A stretch of 64,000 nt of DNA from Prunella strophiata (lineage: Eukaryota; Chordata; Aves; Passeriformes; Prunellidae): NCBI GenBank assembly GCA_036583965.1, contig JAZBQD010000034.1, positions 62,001 to 126,000 on the forward strand, written 5' to 3'. The notes beneath the pieces were generated by a model. The model made no database searches. It saw only the letters and a program-made list of their open reading frames with translations, and had not been told where the DNA came from. Shown one piece after another: positions 22,412 through 34,720 of this stretch. The number at the start of each line of letters is the position of its first letter. Position 1 is the stretch's first letter. The position numbers and the translations under genes are program-made.

Positions 22412-22793
22412 ACCAGTGTATATTTATTACCTGCAACGGCTGGGGAAAGATTTTCCCAGTTTATCTATGTATTACCCAGTGAAATACCTTCCCTGTGCTC
22501 AATCTCCTGTCTCAATAGTTTTCTTTGTGCTTATCAGACTTTAAATATTTGGGTAACTTTTGTAGTCTAGGGCTTTCTTAGACTGAACATAAGGCTTTCT
22601 GCACTGAACATAAGAGACTCAACACTGTGGCCAAGGGTTGTTATAAAAAGGGACATACAGAAAGGGACAGCCACTCTTGGGTGGCAGTTGGACTGATCTG
22701 TATGTAAAACATCACTGCAGGCTTTTGTAGCAGTTTGAAAGCAGAGCAGTGATGGATACTTCTGTATGGAGAGGGGTTTTGGAAGATCGTAGA
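22412..22793 (+). repeat. Duplicated unique segment, copy 1
   Basis: About 382 bp directly following array 1, repeated at 23516-23905 with only a few small changes (for example one base in the GGCTGNGGAAAG region and small indels near 22530). Together with the adjacent array it forms a larger duplicated module. Confidence 0.93.
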
Positions 22794-23286
22794 TGGCCAT
22801 AACTGCTGGTTATAACTTGGCCATAACTGCTGGTTATAACTTGGCCATAACTGCTGGTTATAACTTGGCCATAACTGCTGGTTATAACTTGGCCATAACT
22901 GCTGGTTATAACTTGGCCATAACTGCTGGTTATAACTTGGCCATAACTGCTGGTTATAACTTGGCCATAACTGCTGGTTATAACTTGGCCATAACTGCTG
23001 GTTATAACTTGGCCATAACTGCTGGTTATAACTTGGCCATAACTGCTGGTTATAACTTGGCCATAACTGCTGGTTATAACTTGGCCATAACTGCTGGTTA
23101 TAACTTGGCCATAACTGCTGGTTATAACTTGGCCATAACTGCTGGTTATAACTTGGCCATAACTGCTGGTTATAACTTGGCCATAACTGCTGGTTATAAC
23201 TTGGCCATAACTGCTGGTTATAACTTGGCCATAACTGCTGGTTATAACTTGGCCATAACTGCTGGTTATAACTTGGCCATAACTGG
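22794..23286 (+). repeat. 24-bp minisatellite, array 2 (20 copies)
   Basis: Twenty copies of the same 24-bp unit as array 1, in the same orientation, plus a partial unit ending at the TAACTGGGTT junction. The copies are practically identical to each other and to array 1. The array starts abruptly after the AGATGGCCATAAC junction, at the point corresponding to AGATGAGC in the second duplicated segment. Confidence 0.97.
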
Positions 23287-23515
23287 GTTAGCTCACATGC
23301 CCTTTAGACTCAGTAGCCTGTTTTAGATGATGTGGATATCAGATACCATGGAAAGGCTGTTAGAGCATGGCAGTCTTACCCAGGCACTTCTTTCAATAAA
23401 CTCCTAATCTCTAGAGATCAGTAATCTAGAAATTCATTGAATTCTAGAAGTAAGAATTTAATAGGACTTCATGCACTGCTTTTTTTTCTAAGAGGATTTT
23501 TTGGTCACTTTTTGA

Positions 23516-23905
23516 CCCAGTGTATATTTATTACCTGCAACGGCTGTGGGAAAGATTTTCCCAGTTTATCTATGTATTACCCAGTGAAATACCTTCCCTG
23601 TGCTCAATCTCCTGTCTCAATAGTTTCTTTGATGGCTTAGTCCAGCTTTAAATATTTGGGTAACTTTTGTAGTCTAAGGCTTTCTTAGACTGAACATAAG
23701 GCTTTCTGCACTGAACATAAGAGACTCAACACTGTGGCCAAGGGTTGTTATAAAAAGGGACATACAGAAAGGGACAAGCCACTCTTGGGTGGCAGTTGGA
23801 CTGATCTGTATGTAAAAACAATCACTGCAGGCTTTTGTAGCAGTTTGAAAGCAGAGCAGTGATGGATACTTCTGTATGGAGAGGGTTTTGGAAGATCGGT
23901 AGATG
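23516..23905 (+). repeat. Duplicated unique segment, copy 2
   Basis: Direct repeat of 22412-22793. A 230-bp non-repeated stretch separates it from array 2, and no 24-bp array follows it. The layout is array, segment, array, spacer, segment. Confidence 0.93.
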
Positions 23906-25639
23906 AGCAAATGTGATTTTTATGAAAGTATTTCTAGGCTGAATGTGTTTTCTCCATCTCATTCACACTCAGAAAGATTTAGTGCCATCTCCTTTTGCCC
24001 TGACCCATGTAAAGGTGTGTGTTTCACATGCTTTCAAGTGCAAGAATTGCCAGAGAAAGAGACTGGTAGATAACGTGACATTTCCTAGCAGAGAAGCTCC
24101 AGGTACTAGGAGTATGACTGACCTTTTTCTTTTAATTTCTCCTAGCTTACCTCATGAGCACGTACATACACTGGTGCAGCTAGTCCCTCTTGCATGTCCT
24201 CAGCCTGGGAGTTGGGAATTCCTAGATGTTCGGAAGGCAGAAGGCAGTGCTCTCTGCTGTCTGCATGCTGTAAGCCATCCTGGTGGAAAGAAGAGGCTTC
24301 CTGAGGGGTTAGGACAGACCTTTCAGCATAAGGTGAGGTACCCTTGAAGATGCTATGCTTCAGCAGCCCTGGCCTATGCTCTATAGGGCACAGGCTGAGC
24401 TTAGACTTGGATTTTAGGCTGTTGATTGCAACAGAGCAACTATATTTCTTATTCAGCCTTCTAGGGAGTAAATATTTGATTCAGATCACTTTGCAATTTG
24501 AACAGGGAATAGAATGAGGCATGAGGGAAGGGTAATAAAAGACTGAACCTCATTTTTAAATCATTCGTATGTAGCATAAATTATAAGTTAATAGAAACAA
24601 GAGCAAAGGCCTGAATGTAATTCAATACAGACACACTTTAAGCCATGCAAGTCAATGCACTTTGCATTGAGGTGCCAGAACCATGGGAACCCTGGAAATC
24701 TCTGTTGCCCTCACACCCTGCACAGCATCTTCAGGGCAGCAACTGGGATGGGCCAAGTGTGACTCACCAGGGAAAACAGTGATTTGCCACCAGGGTGAGA
24801 AGGGCATGGTGTCCAGAGGCTTCCCTAGGTCTGGTGGCTGTGCTGGCTGCAGTGCTAACCAGCCAGGCACTTTGTGGTTTCCTACAGCAGAGGGTAGTGT
24901 TACCTGTGTATGGAAATAGAGACTGTTTTAAAATGATAGCTCTATTCAGCCTGCTTACTTCAAGCTGACATGGAGTTGTTAAACATTTATGGCAGATGTA
25001 TTTATGCATCTTTTCTGCTTTACTGAAAAGATTTTTTTCTGTGAAGGAGCTACACAACCCATTAGTTCTTTAACTCTGTACCACAGTGCCAATATTTAGC
25101 TTGTAAAGTTTCCCAGGCTGCTATTTTCTGAGAGCATTCCTGTATAGTAGCTTCCTCTGGTAGCATGTTGTCTTACTGCTTTGTTTTTGGGTAGAATTTT
25201 ATTTTTTTCAAATGTCACACCTTTTACAGAAATATATTTCCTCTGATGACTGCCTCCCACGTGCATGAGAACAAATTTGCAATAACCTAATTAAAGACAA
25301 CTGTGTAATTACTGTTCCCACCTGCTCAGCACCCCTGGTAGGTGATTCTGGGATCTCCATCCTGGCATGAAGCTGTGGGCAGGAGCCCCCCACCCCACAT
25401 GTGCCCTTGGTCCTGCAGCCTCTGGGCGGTGCCACACACACAGAAGCCAGGTGATGCTGCAGTGCCCCGGATGATGCATTGTTTGACTTGGCAGAGGAGC
25501 CTCTGTTGGTAGTAGCTTTTTGAGGAAACAGTGATGGCTCTTAGCCACCTAAAGGCTGAAATCCTTGAGCCAAGGTGTGTGCCACGTCCCTTGGGCCTCC
25601 TGTACACCTCTAGCATCAGCCATATCCTTATTGGGCTAA
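23906..25639. other. Non-coding stretch, nothing recognised
   Basis: Several frames of 70-130 codons occur but none shows a domain, and they overlap in conflicting frames. No RNA gene or repeat border was found. Confidence 0.45.
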
Positions 25640-25644
25640 CAGGG

Positions 25645-26734
25645 TGTTGTGGTTTGACCCTGGCCAGAGGTCAGGCACCCACAAAAGCTGCTCGCTCACC
25701 CCCTTCTGCAGCTGGACAGAGGAGAGTATATAGAATTAAAGGTTCATGAGTTAAGAACTGGGAGAGATTGCTCACTTAATTCCATCAAGGGCAAAACAGT
25801 CTCAATTTAGAGATCTAAAGTAAATTTGATTGCTAACAAAATCAGAGCAGGATAATGAGAAGCAAAAGAAGCCACTAAAAACACTTTCTTTCCACCCCTC
25901 TCTTCTTCCCAGCTGTACCTCCTACCCCAGCAGTAGACGGAGGCAGGAAATAAGGGTAATGGTAAGCCCATCACCTGTAGCTTCTCCCACTGCTCAGGAA
26001 GTCGTTCCCCTGCTGCACCGTGGGTTCCCTGCCATGTGAGACAGTTTTCTCTGAACTTCTCTGATGTGGCTTCATCTCATGAGTAACAGTTCCCTCCAAC
26101 TTGCTGCAACTTGAGTCCCTCCCATGGGTAGCAGTTCTCCCAGAACTCCTGTGGCATGGGTCACTCTTTCACAGGATGCAGTCCTACAAGGACAGGCTGC
26201 TCCAGCCTGGGAGCAGGGGCCTCTCTTCATGGGTCTCCCACTGGATCACAGCCTCCTCCAGGCATCCACCCACTTTGGCATGGGTATCTCTTCATGGGCT
26301 GCGGGTTGATCTTTGCTTCTGTGGGCTCTAGGGGCATGGGCTGCAAGGGCACAGCTGCTTCATCATGGTCTTCACCACGGCCTGCAGAGGAATCTCAGCT
26401 CCAGTGCCTGGAGCATCTCCTCCCCCTCCTTCCCCACTGGTCTTGGTGTCCCCATGTTGTTCTCCTCTGTTCTCCCCATGTTGTCTCTATCTTGCACTCT
26501 TCTGTGACTGTAAATTTACAACTGTGTCACAAACTTGGTTTTTCTTTCTTCTTAAATATATTATCACAGAGGTGTTACCACCACTTCTAATTGGCCCAGC
26601 CTTGGCTAGCGGCATGTCCATCTTTGGAGCTGCCAGTGATTGGCTCTACCAGACATGGTGGAAGCTTCTAGTAACTTCTCACTTCTCTGTGGCCCCCCCA
26701 CTACTAAAAAGAAAAGCCATGGAAAACCAATACA
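25645..26734 (-). mobile_element. Long solo LTR (ERV-L or related type)
   Basis: 1,090 bp beginning TGTTGTGGTTTGACCC and ending CCAATACA, with a perfect 5-bp target duplication CAGGG at 25640-25644 and 26735-26739. The TGTTGTGGTTT...GCTCGCTCACCCCC end is characteristic of a large avian LTR group whose genomic copies I recall in this reversed orientation. A TATA-like ATATATTTAAG lies on the minus strand near 26550. The several open frames inside (around 26100-26800) conflict in frame and are taken as chance frames in C-rich LTR sequence. Confidence 0.85.
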
Positions 26735-26739
26735 CAGGG

Positions 26740-29700
26740 AAACATGGCATTGTCAAGGCAGGAAGAAATAGGAAAACTGAAAGCCAGCTGTTATAAAGTA
26801 ATGTAAAAGGAAAGTCAAACCAACTTCATAGGTAGCTTTGAGAAATGTAGTTCAGCATGTTGAAATTCCCTAGATTTTTAAGAGTCTGTATTTGAAAGAT
26901 GGATCTGTTGTGTCCTGTTCTGTGATTTTGAGCACATGTTGTGATTTGGTCTGTGCAGAAGGACATGCAGACATGGGGCATGACTAGACTTTTTTTCCTG
27001 CTTTTGGTGTCTGAATATCACATAGTGGCAGCTAACTTGGGAACAGCTGGACTTGAAGGTATTTTCCAACTGAAACTATTCTATGATGCTGTGAAAGATG
27101 ACAGACTGAGTTCTTGATCTGATTGAGTGTGGCAAACCATTGTTTGGCAATTATTTGCCTTGATTTGTAATTTATTTTGAAAATTCTAAGTCATCCCTAG
27201 ATGTGATTTTTCTGTATCTGACAGTGTGCTAGGAAGAAATATTGTCTAAGGGCTAAGAGAAAAAAAGAGTTTGTACAAACCCACTAATGATGTCCATGGG
27301 ATGTTTTAATGCCACAAGGCAGGTATCAGATCGGAAAGGGTGGAATATAAACGGAGTGTCCCCCACTCTCATCTACAGATTGCTTCAAAGTTGCATGAGC
27401 ACCTCTTTACACACATTTACACTGCCCAGTTTAGAGATGGCACTGATTTTTGTATTCAGAAATCAAGTACCTAATAAGAAGTTTCAGGTTAAAAACAAAA
27501 AAAAATTCTGTTGGCAACTTCATGATCCTTCACCAAGGTTTCACCCACCAAGTACTTGTAGTGCTGAAGATCCTGTAGCCATTTGGGGTTTTTCTCTTCA
27601 TACAAGTTGCAAGAGTGAGATTTTCAAATTGTATGTCAAAAGGCAGGACGGAGGAAATGATGACATATGTTTAATTTGTTGGTGTTTAAATGGTTTCATT
27701 ATTTAGCATTTAAGATTTAAAAGATATTTTAACTCTTTATTTCCTTCTCATGTTGTTAGTTTTAAAATTGCAACATCACTTTTAAAACAATTTTTTTGCA
27801 TGCAGTCTTGCATATTTTCTTAATATATTTTTATCTTGATTATGCCCCTCTTTTGCTTCATGTCTTATTTTAGATTTTGATTTTTTTTAATTTAAAAATT
27901 GGCTACCAGAAACTAGCTTGATGCCAAATTTGGTGAGAAGCGTGTTCTGAACACCTTCTTTAAATATATTGTCTATTAACTTTAATTATACAAGTGCATA
28001 TTTTTCTCTCTGATTATGTTATTATTATATTATTATAAAATAATCTCTCTGATTATTTTATTTTAAACCTGAATTTAAACACTGCTGCTCAAAGAAGATA
28101 AATTAAAACTAGTAAAAACAAAACCAAAATGCAGATGAACTTGTAAACCTTGTTGAAGTCATTTTCTGTTTTGCAAGAGAGGTGCTAGAACTCTACGTAC
28201 ATGGTGTCAGTCTGCCTATGACACCGAGTAAAGGTGCAGATGGGTTTATATGATGTTGTTGTCATGTGGTTGTAAGCTCCCGGGGCTGCAAATGATATGT
28301 CCCGGTGAGCTGCTGTACATCTCTGCCCTGCTGTCTTGTCCCATTCTACCTCACTATAAAGATGCCTTTATGCTAAAGTACAGTTGCTGGGTCTGAGGAG
28401 TTTGGTTTTGTTTTCTGAAGAGTACTCGCAAATAACTCATGACCATGCAAATAATACCTGTCTGTACCTATCATGTAATCTTTCAAAGCTAAATGTTTAT
28501 TTTCCTAAAGCAAATACTACCCTGTAGTATTAAAATTTTACCATGGGGAGCAGCTGACCCTGTTCTGCATAAACCTCAGTTCCTCAGGCAATGAGCTATT
28601 CTGTTACAGCTGGAGGCGGTGGTAGCTCCAGGCCCCTTGGTAAGCGTAGGCATCCAGGGGAGTATTGCAACCACAATCTCTCTGTGTGTTTCTAGAGCAT
28701 AAAAAATTGTCTGAACAACAAAGTCTGTGTAAGATTGCTGGTGGATAATCTTCAAAGTTCTCTTCTGTCAGAGCAGCAGGGAGAAGACTGTCCTACTTGT
28801 GCAAGAAAGCAGAAAATGCCTAACTGGATTCAAATTTTTCTTGATTTGTGCCTGTACTTTGCTCCTTGGATGATTTGCTTATCACTTTCTGCATTTGTTT
28901 TATTTTTTCACTCAGTTCTGAACAGTTTAGGCATGGTGCAAAAGAGGAATTTGTTGACTGAAAAGTGAGAAAACAGAATTCTCATCGGCTAAGTTTTGAG
29001 CAAAGCTGGTAATTTTTGCCTGGAGAGATCAAAAAGTTCCTTTGAGAGGCTAAACAGCCCAGCTGCCCAGAGAAGGTCCTAGAAAAACATACTTCTTCCC
29101 CAGGATGTCCCTGTCTGCTGTCCTAGATGACTTTCATCTCTTCTTATTTGCACCTGTGTTCTGTCATGTAGCTGCCAAGCAGGATATTGTTTTCTAATTA
29201 ATTTCTCACTTTGCACTTCATGAATAGATAATTTCTTCCATTTGGCTCTAGCAGTTATCCTCTGTGGTTCTCCTGACCATAGTTGTGCTCCTTTCATCAT
29301 GAAGAATAAAGAAATGAACTCAAGGATGGGGAGGAGGAGTCATGCATTGCACAGCGAGAAGGCACAGTTGTGCCATCATCTATACATCATTTCCACAGCT
29401 TTCTCCAGTCTTGCATTCCTTGGAATTCAGGTTCACTCTTTCTTTGTATGAGGTTCTGCTTGTGGTTCAGTTTGGCCAGGATACTGATGAAACTCAAGAA
29501 TCGGTGTCAATAATTGGGTTCACTGAAATTCATTAACTTTTCAACTGAACTTCAGAGTAATTTCCACCATTTTTTTCCTGACTTTTATGTCAGGTCATCA
29601 CTTTTATGTTAGATCATGTTTTATGTTAGCAAGTCCTTTTTTTGTCATGCAGAACTCATTAATTTCAGTGAAATTTTGTTTTGCATTCATTCACACCCGT

Positions 29701-30123
29701 AACAGGAAACAGAAAGTACAAAGTTGATACCAATTAAAACCACTACAAGTTTCTTTCTGCAAAAGTGTGTATGGTGATGTCCTTTGGCAGGCTGTGACCT
29801 GGCAGCAAGGAGAAATGTCCACTCTTGCTGCAGTAACTCAGCTGTTTTTGAAAGGGTCACATCAATGTCCTCTTTGTGTAAATTTGATTATTCATATCCA
29901 AGTTTCTGTTCTATGTTCATTTGAACCTAAATATATGACCTGAGTTTTCCAAAATTCATGTGTCCAAGTGTAATCTTCAAATTACAAACAAGTGAAGTGA
30001 CCGCTCCCATGAGTCTGGAGAGCTGGACAGAGTGTGAGCTGTGGTGTCTGCTTGCTAAGTTTAAAATGTGCTAAGGAAATCATGACCTGAGATGTTTAGA
30101 ACTGCTTGAAGGGTTTTGAAGCC
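26740..30123. other. Non-coding stretch, AT-rich core
   Basis: Apart from the CR1 tail near 27050, nothing is supported. About 27700-28110 is very AT-rich. Several short frames lack domains. Confidence 0.45.
27020..27095 (+). mobile_element. Short CR1 3' tail fragment
   Basis: The stretch reading GACTTGAAGGTATTTTCCAAC then ATTCTATGATG matches the well-known CR1 3' end, which normally finishes in ATTCTATGA repeats. Only the terminal tens of bases are recognisable. The left border is approximate. Confidence 0.6.
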
Positions 30124-30129
30124 ACATTC

Positions 30130-30544
30130 TATGGGCTTAGAAGGCCACTGTGATCCCCCTGTTCGGCTTAGCCTGGAGGAGCTAGCTAATAAAGAGGGAC
30201 AGGAATGAAGGAACTAGCCTGGAAAATAAAAACTTTAATAATGAAAATAACAAATGTGGCACAGGTACAGAGGCTAGATTCCAAAGACCCCTGGGTGGGG
30301 CAAATGCAGCCAGGTCAACAGAAAGGTGAACTCAGAACATGACCTTATAGGAAAATGGTCTTGACTAATGGTGAAGGAAAACTGGAAACTTGATCAAATA
30401 TAGGAAGGTTCCATTAGCATACTGGTTCCCAAGAACCCACAGTTCCCACTGTGACCCGACTGGTATAGTGTCTGCCACTCTCTGTGGCCAAAGCCCTCTG
30501 TAAAAGCATATGCGCTAAAGATCACAGCAGGATGAGACTCCACA
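30130..30544 (-). repeat. 3' LTR of the betaretrovirus-like provirus
   Basis: About 415 bp that aligns with the interrupted LTR at 40197-41657. Shared stretches include CTAATAAAGAGGGACA, TACAGAGGCTAGATT, GAACTCAGAACATGACCTTATA and CAGGATGAGACTCCACA. Unlike the other copy it holds no insertions, so it shows what the empty sites looked like. Confidence 0.85.
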
Positions 30545-31160
30545 ATTCCCCATCTTTAGAAAAATATTTTGTAAAGATTTCTGAAAAACTCTTAACAGAC
30601 AACTTACAAAACAAGGAAATAACATAAATACAACAACAGCTACAAAAATTAGTAAGCCCATTTTGAGCAAAGATGAAGCCCAAGCTGATACATTCCATTT
30701 TTTAACAGTCATTTCAGCCAGTCTTCATCACTTTCCACTTGTAGTTTTCTGACTCCCTCTTTTAGAATTTGGATGCTCTTGTATATGGACTTGCTGTGAT
30801 CTGAGAGGTTCATGCAGCACATGCCCTCAAAATCTTTGCAACCATGTCCTCGTGCTAGCAGCAGGAAGTCAATTGCAGCTCTGTTTTGCAGGGTAGCATG
30901 TCTGATACTGTCCACATCTGTCAGTAGCTCACTCAGTGTCTGAGACGTGGCATTGGTTTGCTTACTTAGGCAGCATCCTAGATTGCCTAACATTTTCAAA
31001 GCTTTTGCTGTAGCAACCCCAGGTGCCAATATTGAGGCTGCCATTCTTTTTCCTTTACTTCAAAAGTTAATTTTGTCTTTGCAATCTGATTAGAATTGAT
31101 GAATAAATCTCTTACGTCTGGCCTTTTTTTCACAAATTGGGGCAATCTCAGGTGCTAGTA
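30515..31160 (-). pseudogene. env: env transmembrane (TM) subunit, 3' part of env (disrupted)
   Basis: The frame 30709-31044 carries a retroviral TM ectodomain. A hydrophobic N-terminal stretch is followed by a heptad-like helix, then [12 protein letters not shown] and the disulfide motif C-x6-CC (C69, C76, C77 of that frame), with NAT and NLS glycosylation motifs nearby. After a stop at 30709-30711 and a one-base frame change, the next frame (30515-30712) holds the membrane anchor (MGLLIFVAVVVFMLF) and a short tail that ends 30 bases inside the LTR. TM anchors the envelope and drives membrane fusion. This copy is cut off from its SU half by the element at 31161-35011 and is not functional. 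C-x6-CC is the covalent-linkage type seen in gamma-, alpha- and type-D viruses. Confidence 0.85.
30545..30559 (-). promoter_or_regulatory. Polypurine tract of the nested provirus
   Basis: On the minus strand, TCTAAAGATGGGGAAT lies immediately upstream of the TGTGGAG start of the 3' LTR, the expected place and composition for a plus-strand primer. Confidence 0.65.
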
Positions 31161-31455
31161 TGGTAGGTTGCACGTGGAGGGAGGGTGGGGGTGAGGGGCA
31201 AGAAGACAAAGACACAACTCACCCCCAGATGTTCATGTGGCAACAGAGAGATTTATTTTCCAGCGCTGCCCCCCGCTCCCCTCCATAAAGGGCATTTTGA
31301 AAGACCTGGTCTATATGTTCTCATTGGTCTGAACTCCATGCCCCCTCAGGATCTGGCCAGTGAAATGCTGAAATGCTTGCAGCTTCACAGGAGATCTGAT
31401 TGGGAGAAGCCCCTGTCAGTCAGTCCTGGGGCTTGGTACGTGATATCCAGTAACA
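31161..31455 (-). repeat. LTR of inserted element, left copy
   Basis: About 295 bp sharing long blocks with 34721-35011: GTTGCACGTGGAGG, GTGGCAACAGAGAGATTTATT, AAAGGGCATTTTGAAAGACC and TCTCATTGGTCTGAACTCCA. TTTATT on the plus strand is AATAAA on the minus strand. The two copies differ by several indels and substitutions. Confidence 0.82.
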
Positions 31456-34400
31456 TATCACCCTTCTTTGTTTAATAAAATTTGTAATTTGTTTTCTGTT
31501 ACCTATCTGCAAGGGCCCTTTACAAATGGGACAACAAAAGCCAGCACGGCCAAATTTGCACAGATGCTGCAACATTTCTGTTCAGTATCTGCTGGTGGAG
31601 GACTTGGGCCACAGGCACAATGCTTATATGTTATAAGATAAAAACAAAAGCCATTCAACCTTTCACCCATTTAACCCTTATAGAAAAGCCCAGCTATTAA
31701 AAACAACCTGCAACCCATTTATCCCTTGAAGAACCTAACACCCAGAAAACAATCTGTAATCAGAAAAACAGTTGGTAAACCGGAAAACAGTTTGTAAACA
31801 TGAGAAATAATTTGTAAATGAATCAAGTCCTTATATTGACTGTCCAAGAGGTAGGTGGTCATTTGTGATCCATTGTTCTGTTGAAGAGACTTCAACAGAA
31901 GTCTGTCCAGTGTCCTTTACCTTGGATTTCATAGGAATATTGTATTGTTATATGACTGATTATAAAACATAAGAACATGACACCACCCAAAACTCAAAAA
32001 GGGGGGGGTGTACCTTCACCCCAACCTTTTTTCCCCTTTTTCTTTCTATAATAAGTAGAAATAGAAATAAAGCATGCATTTCTTAACAATATTAACAAGG
32101 TAGGGGGCTGCTGAAAGGTCTCTTTTTCATTATGACCAAACCTGGAGGGCTTCTTCCGGACAAAGTCTCTATGCCTGTCTCAAAAGAAAAAGGGTTAACT
32201 TTTTTTTTTTTTCACAGAATCTTTACCAGCCAGGTTCATAGGTTGATCAGGCCAATGACTTGGTTGGGAGAGATTCCTGGCATGAAAACAAGTTTGTATT
32301 AATATCTATTAATATCTAGTGCAAAATAAAATGAAAAATTTTTAATATGAATCATAGTGTAGGCAATATGCCCTTCTTGCCTTTTTAGAAGCTAGAACTT
32401 TTGCTAGTGATTTAATAATTGACTTTTAATTTTTTAAATTTTTTTTAATTTTTTTTATGATGACAAGTAGCAAAACTTCAGTTGAAGAACTTTGCAACTG
32501 AAATTTGCCTATGATAAATTAATTTTGCTATGGGTATCTTAGTGGATATCCCCTGGATCTTACCCATCCTTCTTGAAACAATGCAACAATAATTAGTAAT
32601 ACATAATAATATACACACTAATGCTTTCCTGATACACAGCATTAATAGTCTGAGGCAGAAATATAACACCTTACTGATCATGGGCTTATTAATTTTGGTT
32701 GTAAGAAACATCTATAATGAATATTGTACCATGAGTTCTATGCATATTTTACAAACAGTTGTACATTATCATAACTTTTGTATGGCAACCTTTCAGTGTC
32801 TTTATTAGAGTTTCTGTACCATGAAAACCTCGATTTATCAGGAGGTAATGTGGTTGTAATGCTTTGTAAGGAAGCGAAGTTAAGGAATGCTTTGTAAGGA
32901 AGCATTTGTAATGCTTTGTAATGCTTTGTAAGGAAGCAAAGTGCTTTTTTGCCTTCCATTTGCAAGCAACTGCCAGCTTTTAGTTTGTCTGGGTGAGAGT
33001 GTGTCTTGACCTCAGCTGCTGTGAGACATGCAACCCGTGTGTCCGACTCCATCTCTTTGGGCAGACTCGATCGTCTCTGCCCCTGCGGTGCCACACCCCC
33101 GCCTGTCTCCCTGCACTGCCTTTCCCGCAGCGGGACTTCTGCAAAGGCTTCTCCCACGCTTTGCTTCTAAGCTCTGCAGCTTTCTTCGGAAGCAGGCTCG
33201 GTGGTGGGGCCCCTCCCTCCGGAGGTGCGGCTGTGTTCCACGGGGGCTGGATCGGGGGCAGGCCCGCTCCCTCCGGAGGTGCTCCACGGGGGCTGGATCG
33301 GGGGCAGGCCCGCTCCCTCCGGAGGTGCGGCCAGGCCCCGCAGAGGCGCGGCTGTGTTCCACAGGGGCTGGATCCCCGTGACGGCGCTGGGCGGGGGCGC
33401 TGCCGGGCCGGCCGAAAAGGGCGTGGGGCGGATCCCATCGATCAGGTGGGATGGAGCAATGGCCGCGGGGTTTCTCCGGGTCCCGGGATCGATCGGAGCA
33501 GCCGCATGGCTCGGCAGCCCGGGGCGGGGGGGGGGGAGGGGGCACTGCGTGGTCTGTTCTTCCCGAGCCAGAGCGGCATGGTCTGCCTGCCTGGGTAAGC
33601 GATATGGTAGCCCGAAGTGGCTGCATATTGACTACTGCAGCCTGCGGAGGGCGCAGGGCATCTCGGAGAAGCGGGGCTATGGCGGCCGCCATCTCTCCAC
33701 GTGGCTGGATTTCACAATCCATCCCGCCAGCTCCCGGGATAATGCCGGCATCTGCCGGGGTTTCCTGTCTCCCCGGGGAAAAAAATCCCACTTTTTTGAA
33801 AGAAAAACATCAGTAGCTTTATCACGGTGTTTTCTGGTCCTGATATCCATGTTCCCATGGTCTCGGTTGTAATTTTAGTCAACAGAACAGGTTTTTAAAC
33901 CCTCGCAGTACTTTCTGCTGTCTGCCGAGGGTTTTTTTTTTACCACTGTAGCCAGTGAGTCCCGGTTTTTCACCGAAAGTCCGGTTTTTACACCTGTTCG
34001 GAAAATTAATCCACAAACATCAGAGGTTGATGCCCAAAAAGGAGACAGATGAGTCCTTTTACTTTATTCGAATAAAGGGAGAGTCCATGGGGCATTCCCC
34101 TGGAGTCTCTCAAATTTTTGGAGGACGCAGCCTCCCTTTTTATCCTAATTTCCCGGCCGCATTTCCCTCTCTCTTTCCCCGTTGGCTGAGGTACTTGAGA
34201 GGTACAGACTTCCCGATGCGCCTGATACCGAAGATTTCCCTCTAATGTATAACCCTCTCTTTTAATTTTTAATTCTTACAGAACTTAGGGATTCTCTTTC
34301 CTATTGTTTCTTTCATCTTACAATGTCTAATTTCATTTACCAGCAAACCTAGAGTTTATTTGTAAAAGCAAATATCTCTTCCCATTCATCAATCAGTGGA

Positions 34401-34720
34401 ATCTTCCCCATTGTTTCATTTATCTCCCAGTGCTAACTTTATCTACCAGCAGACCCACAGCTTGTTTGTAAAGCTATCTCCACTATTCCTCTCACACCGT
34501 AATAAACAGCTTTTACGCTGTTCCCCCCTCCCGGGCTGTCTCCGGTTCCAAGCAGCGATCCAGGCTCTGATGTCCTGTAGTCTGGGTCTTACCCCGATTC
34601 CCAGCTCTCAGGCTGTTTATTAATTAGGTTCTAGACCAAGACCCAGCTGTTACGCCGTGTGTCTCTCTTTGCTCTGTGCCAGGCTATGGGTGAGTCCCCA
34701 TCACTTTGGAAGTCACCACG
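31456..34720. other. Interior of inserted element; GC-rich core, no recognised gene
   Basis: The left part (31456-32850) is AT-rich with no domains. At 32857-32943 a short motif (AATGCTTTGTAAGGAAGC) recurs in tandem. About 33020-33800 is strikingly GC-rich and holds a tandem duplication at 33211-33330 (CCCTCCGGAGGTGC...GGGGGCTGGATCGGGGGCAG, about 2.5 copies). Long frames cross it on both strands (for example 259 codons on minus at 33012-33791), but composition alone explains them. About 33950-34260 resembles an LTR R region, with a 16-base palindrome CTTTATTCGAATAAAG at 34062-34077. I cannot assign a function. Confidence 0.5.

Noticed and set aside
22070..23286. CRISPR-like array
   Set aside because: Units are contiguous with no unique spacers and the genome is a bird. 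This is a minisatellite.
21989..23326. Long open frames (up to 193 codons) with LAITAGYN repeats
   Set aside because: The 24-bp unit is a multiple of three and lacks stops in several frames, so frames open on both strands by composition. No start context, domain or splice evidence supports a protein.
26101..26796. Several overlapping plus-strand frames of 60-144 codons
   Set aside because: They lie wholly or mostly within a solo LTR with matching target duplications, and they conflict in frame.
33012..33872. Long GC-rich frames on both strands (259 minus, 223 and 201 plus codons)
   Set aside because: They overlap in conflicting frames through CpG-rich tandem duplications and show low-complexity Pro/Arg/Gly content without domains.
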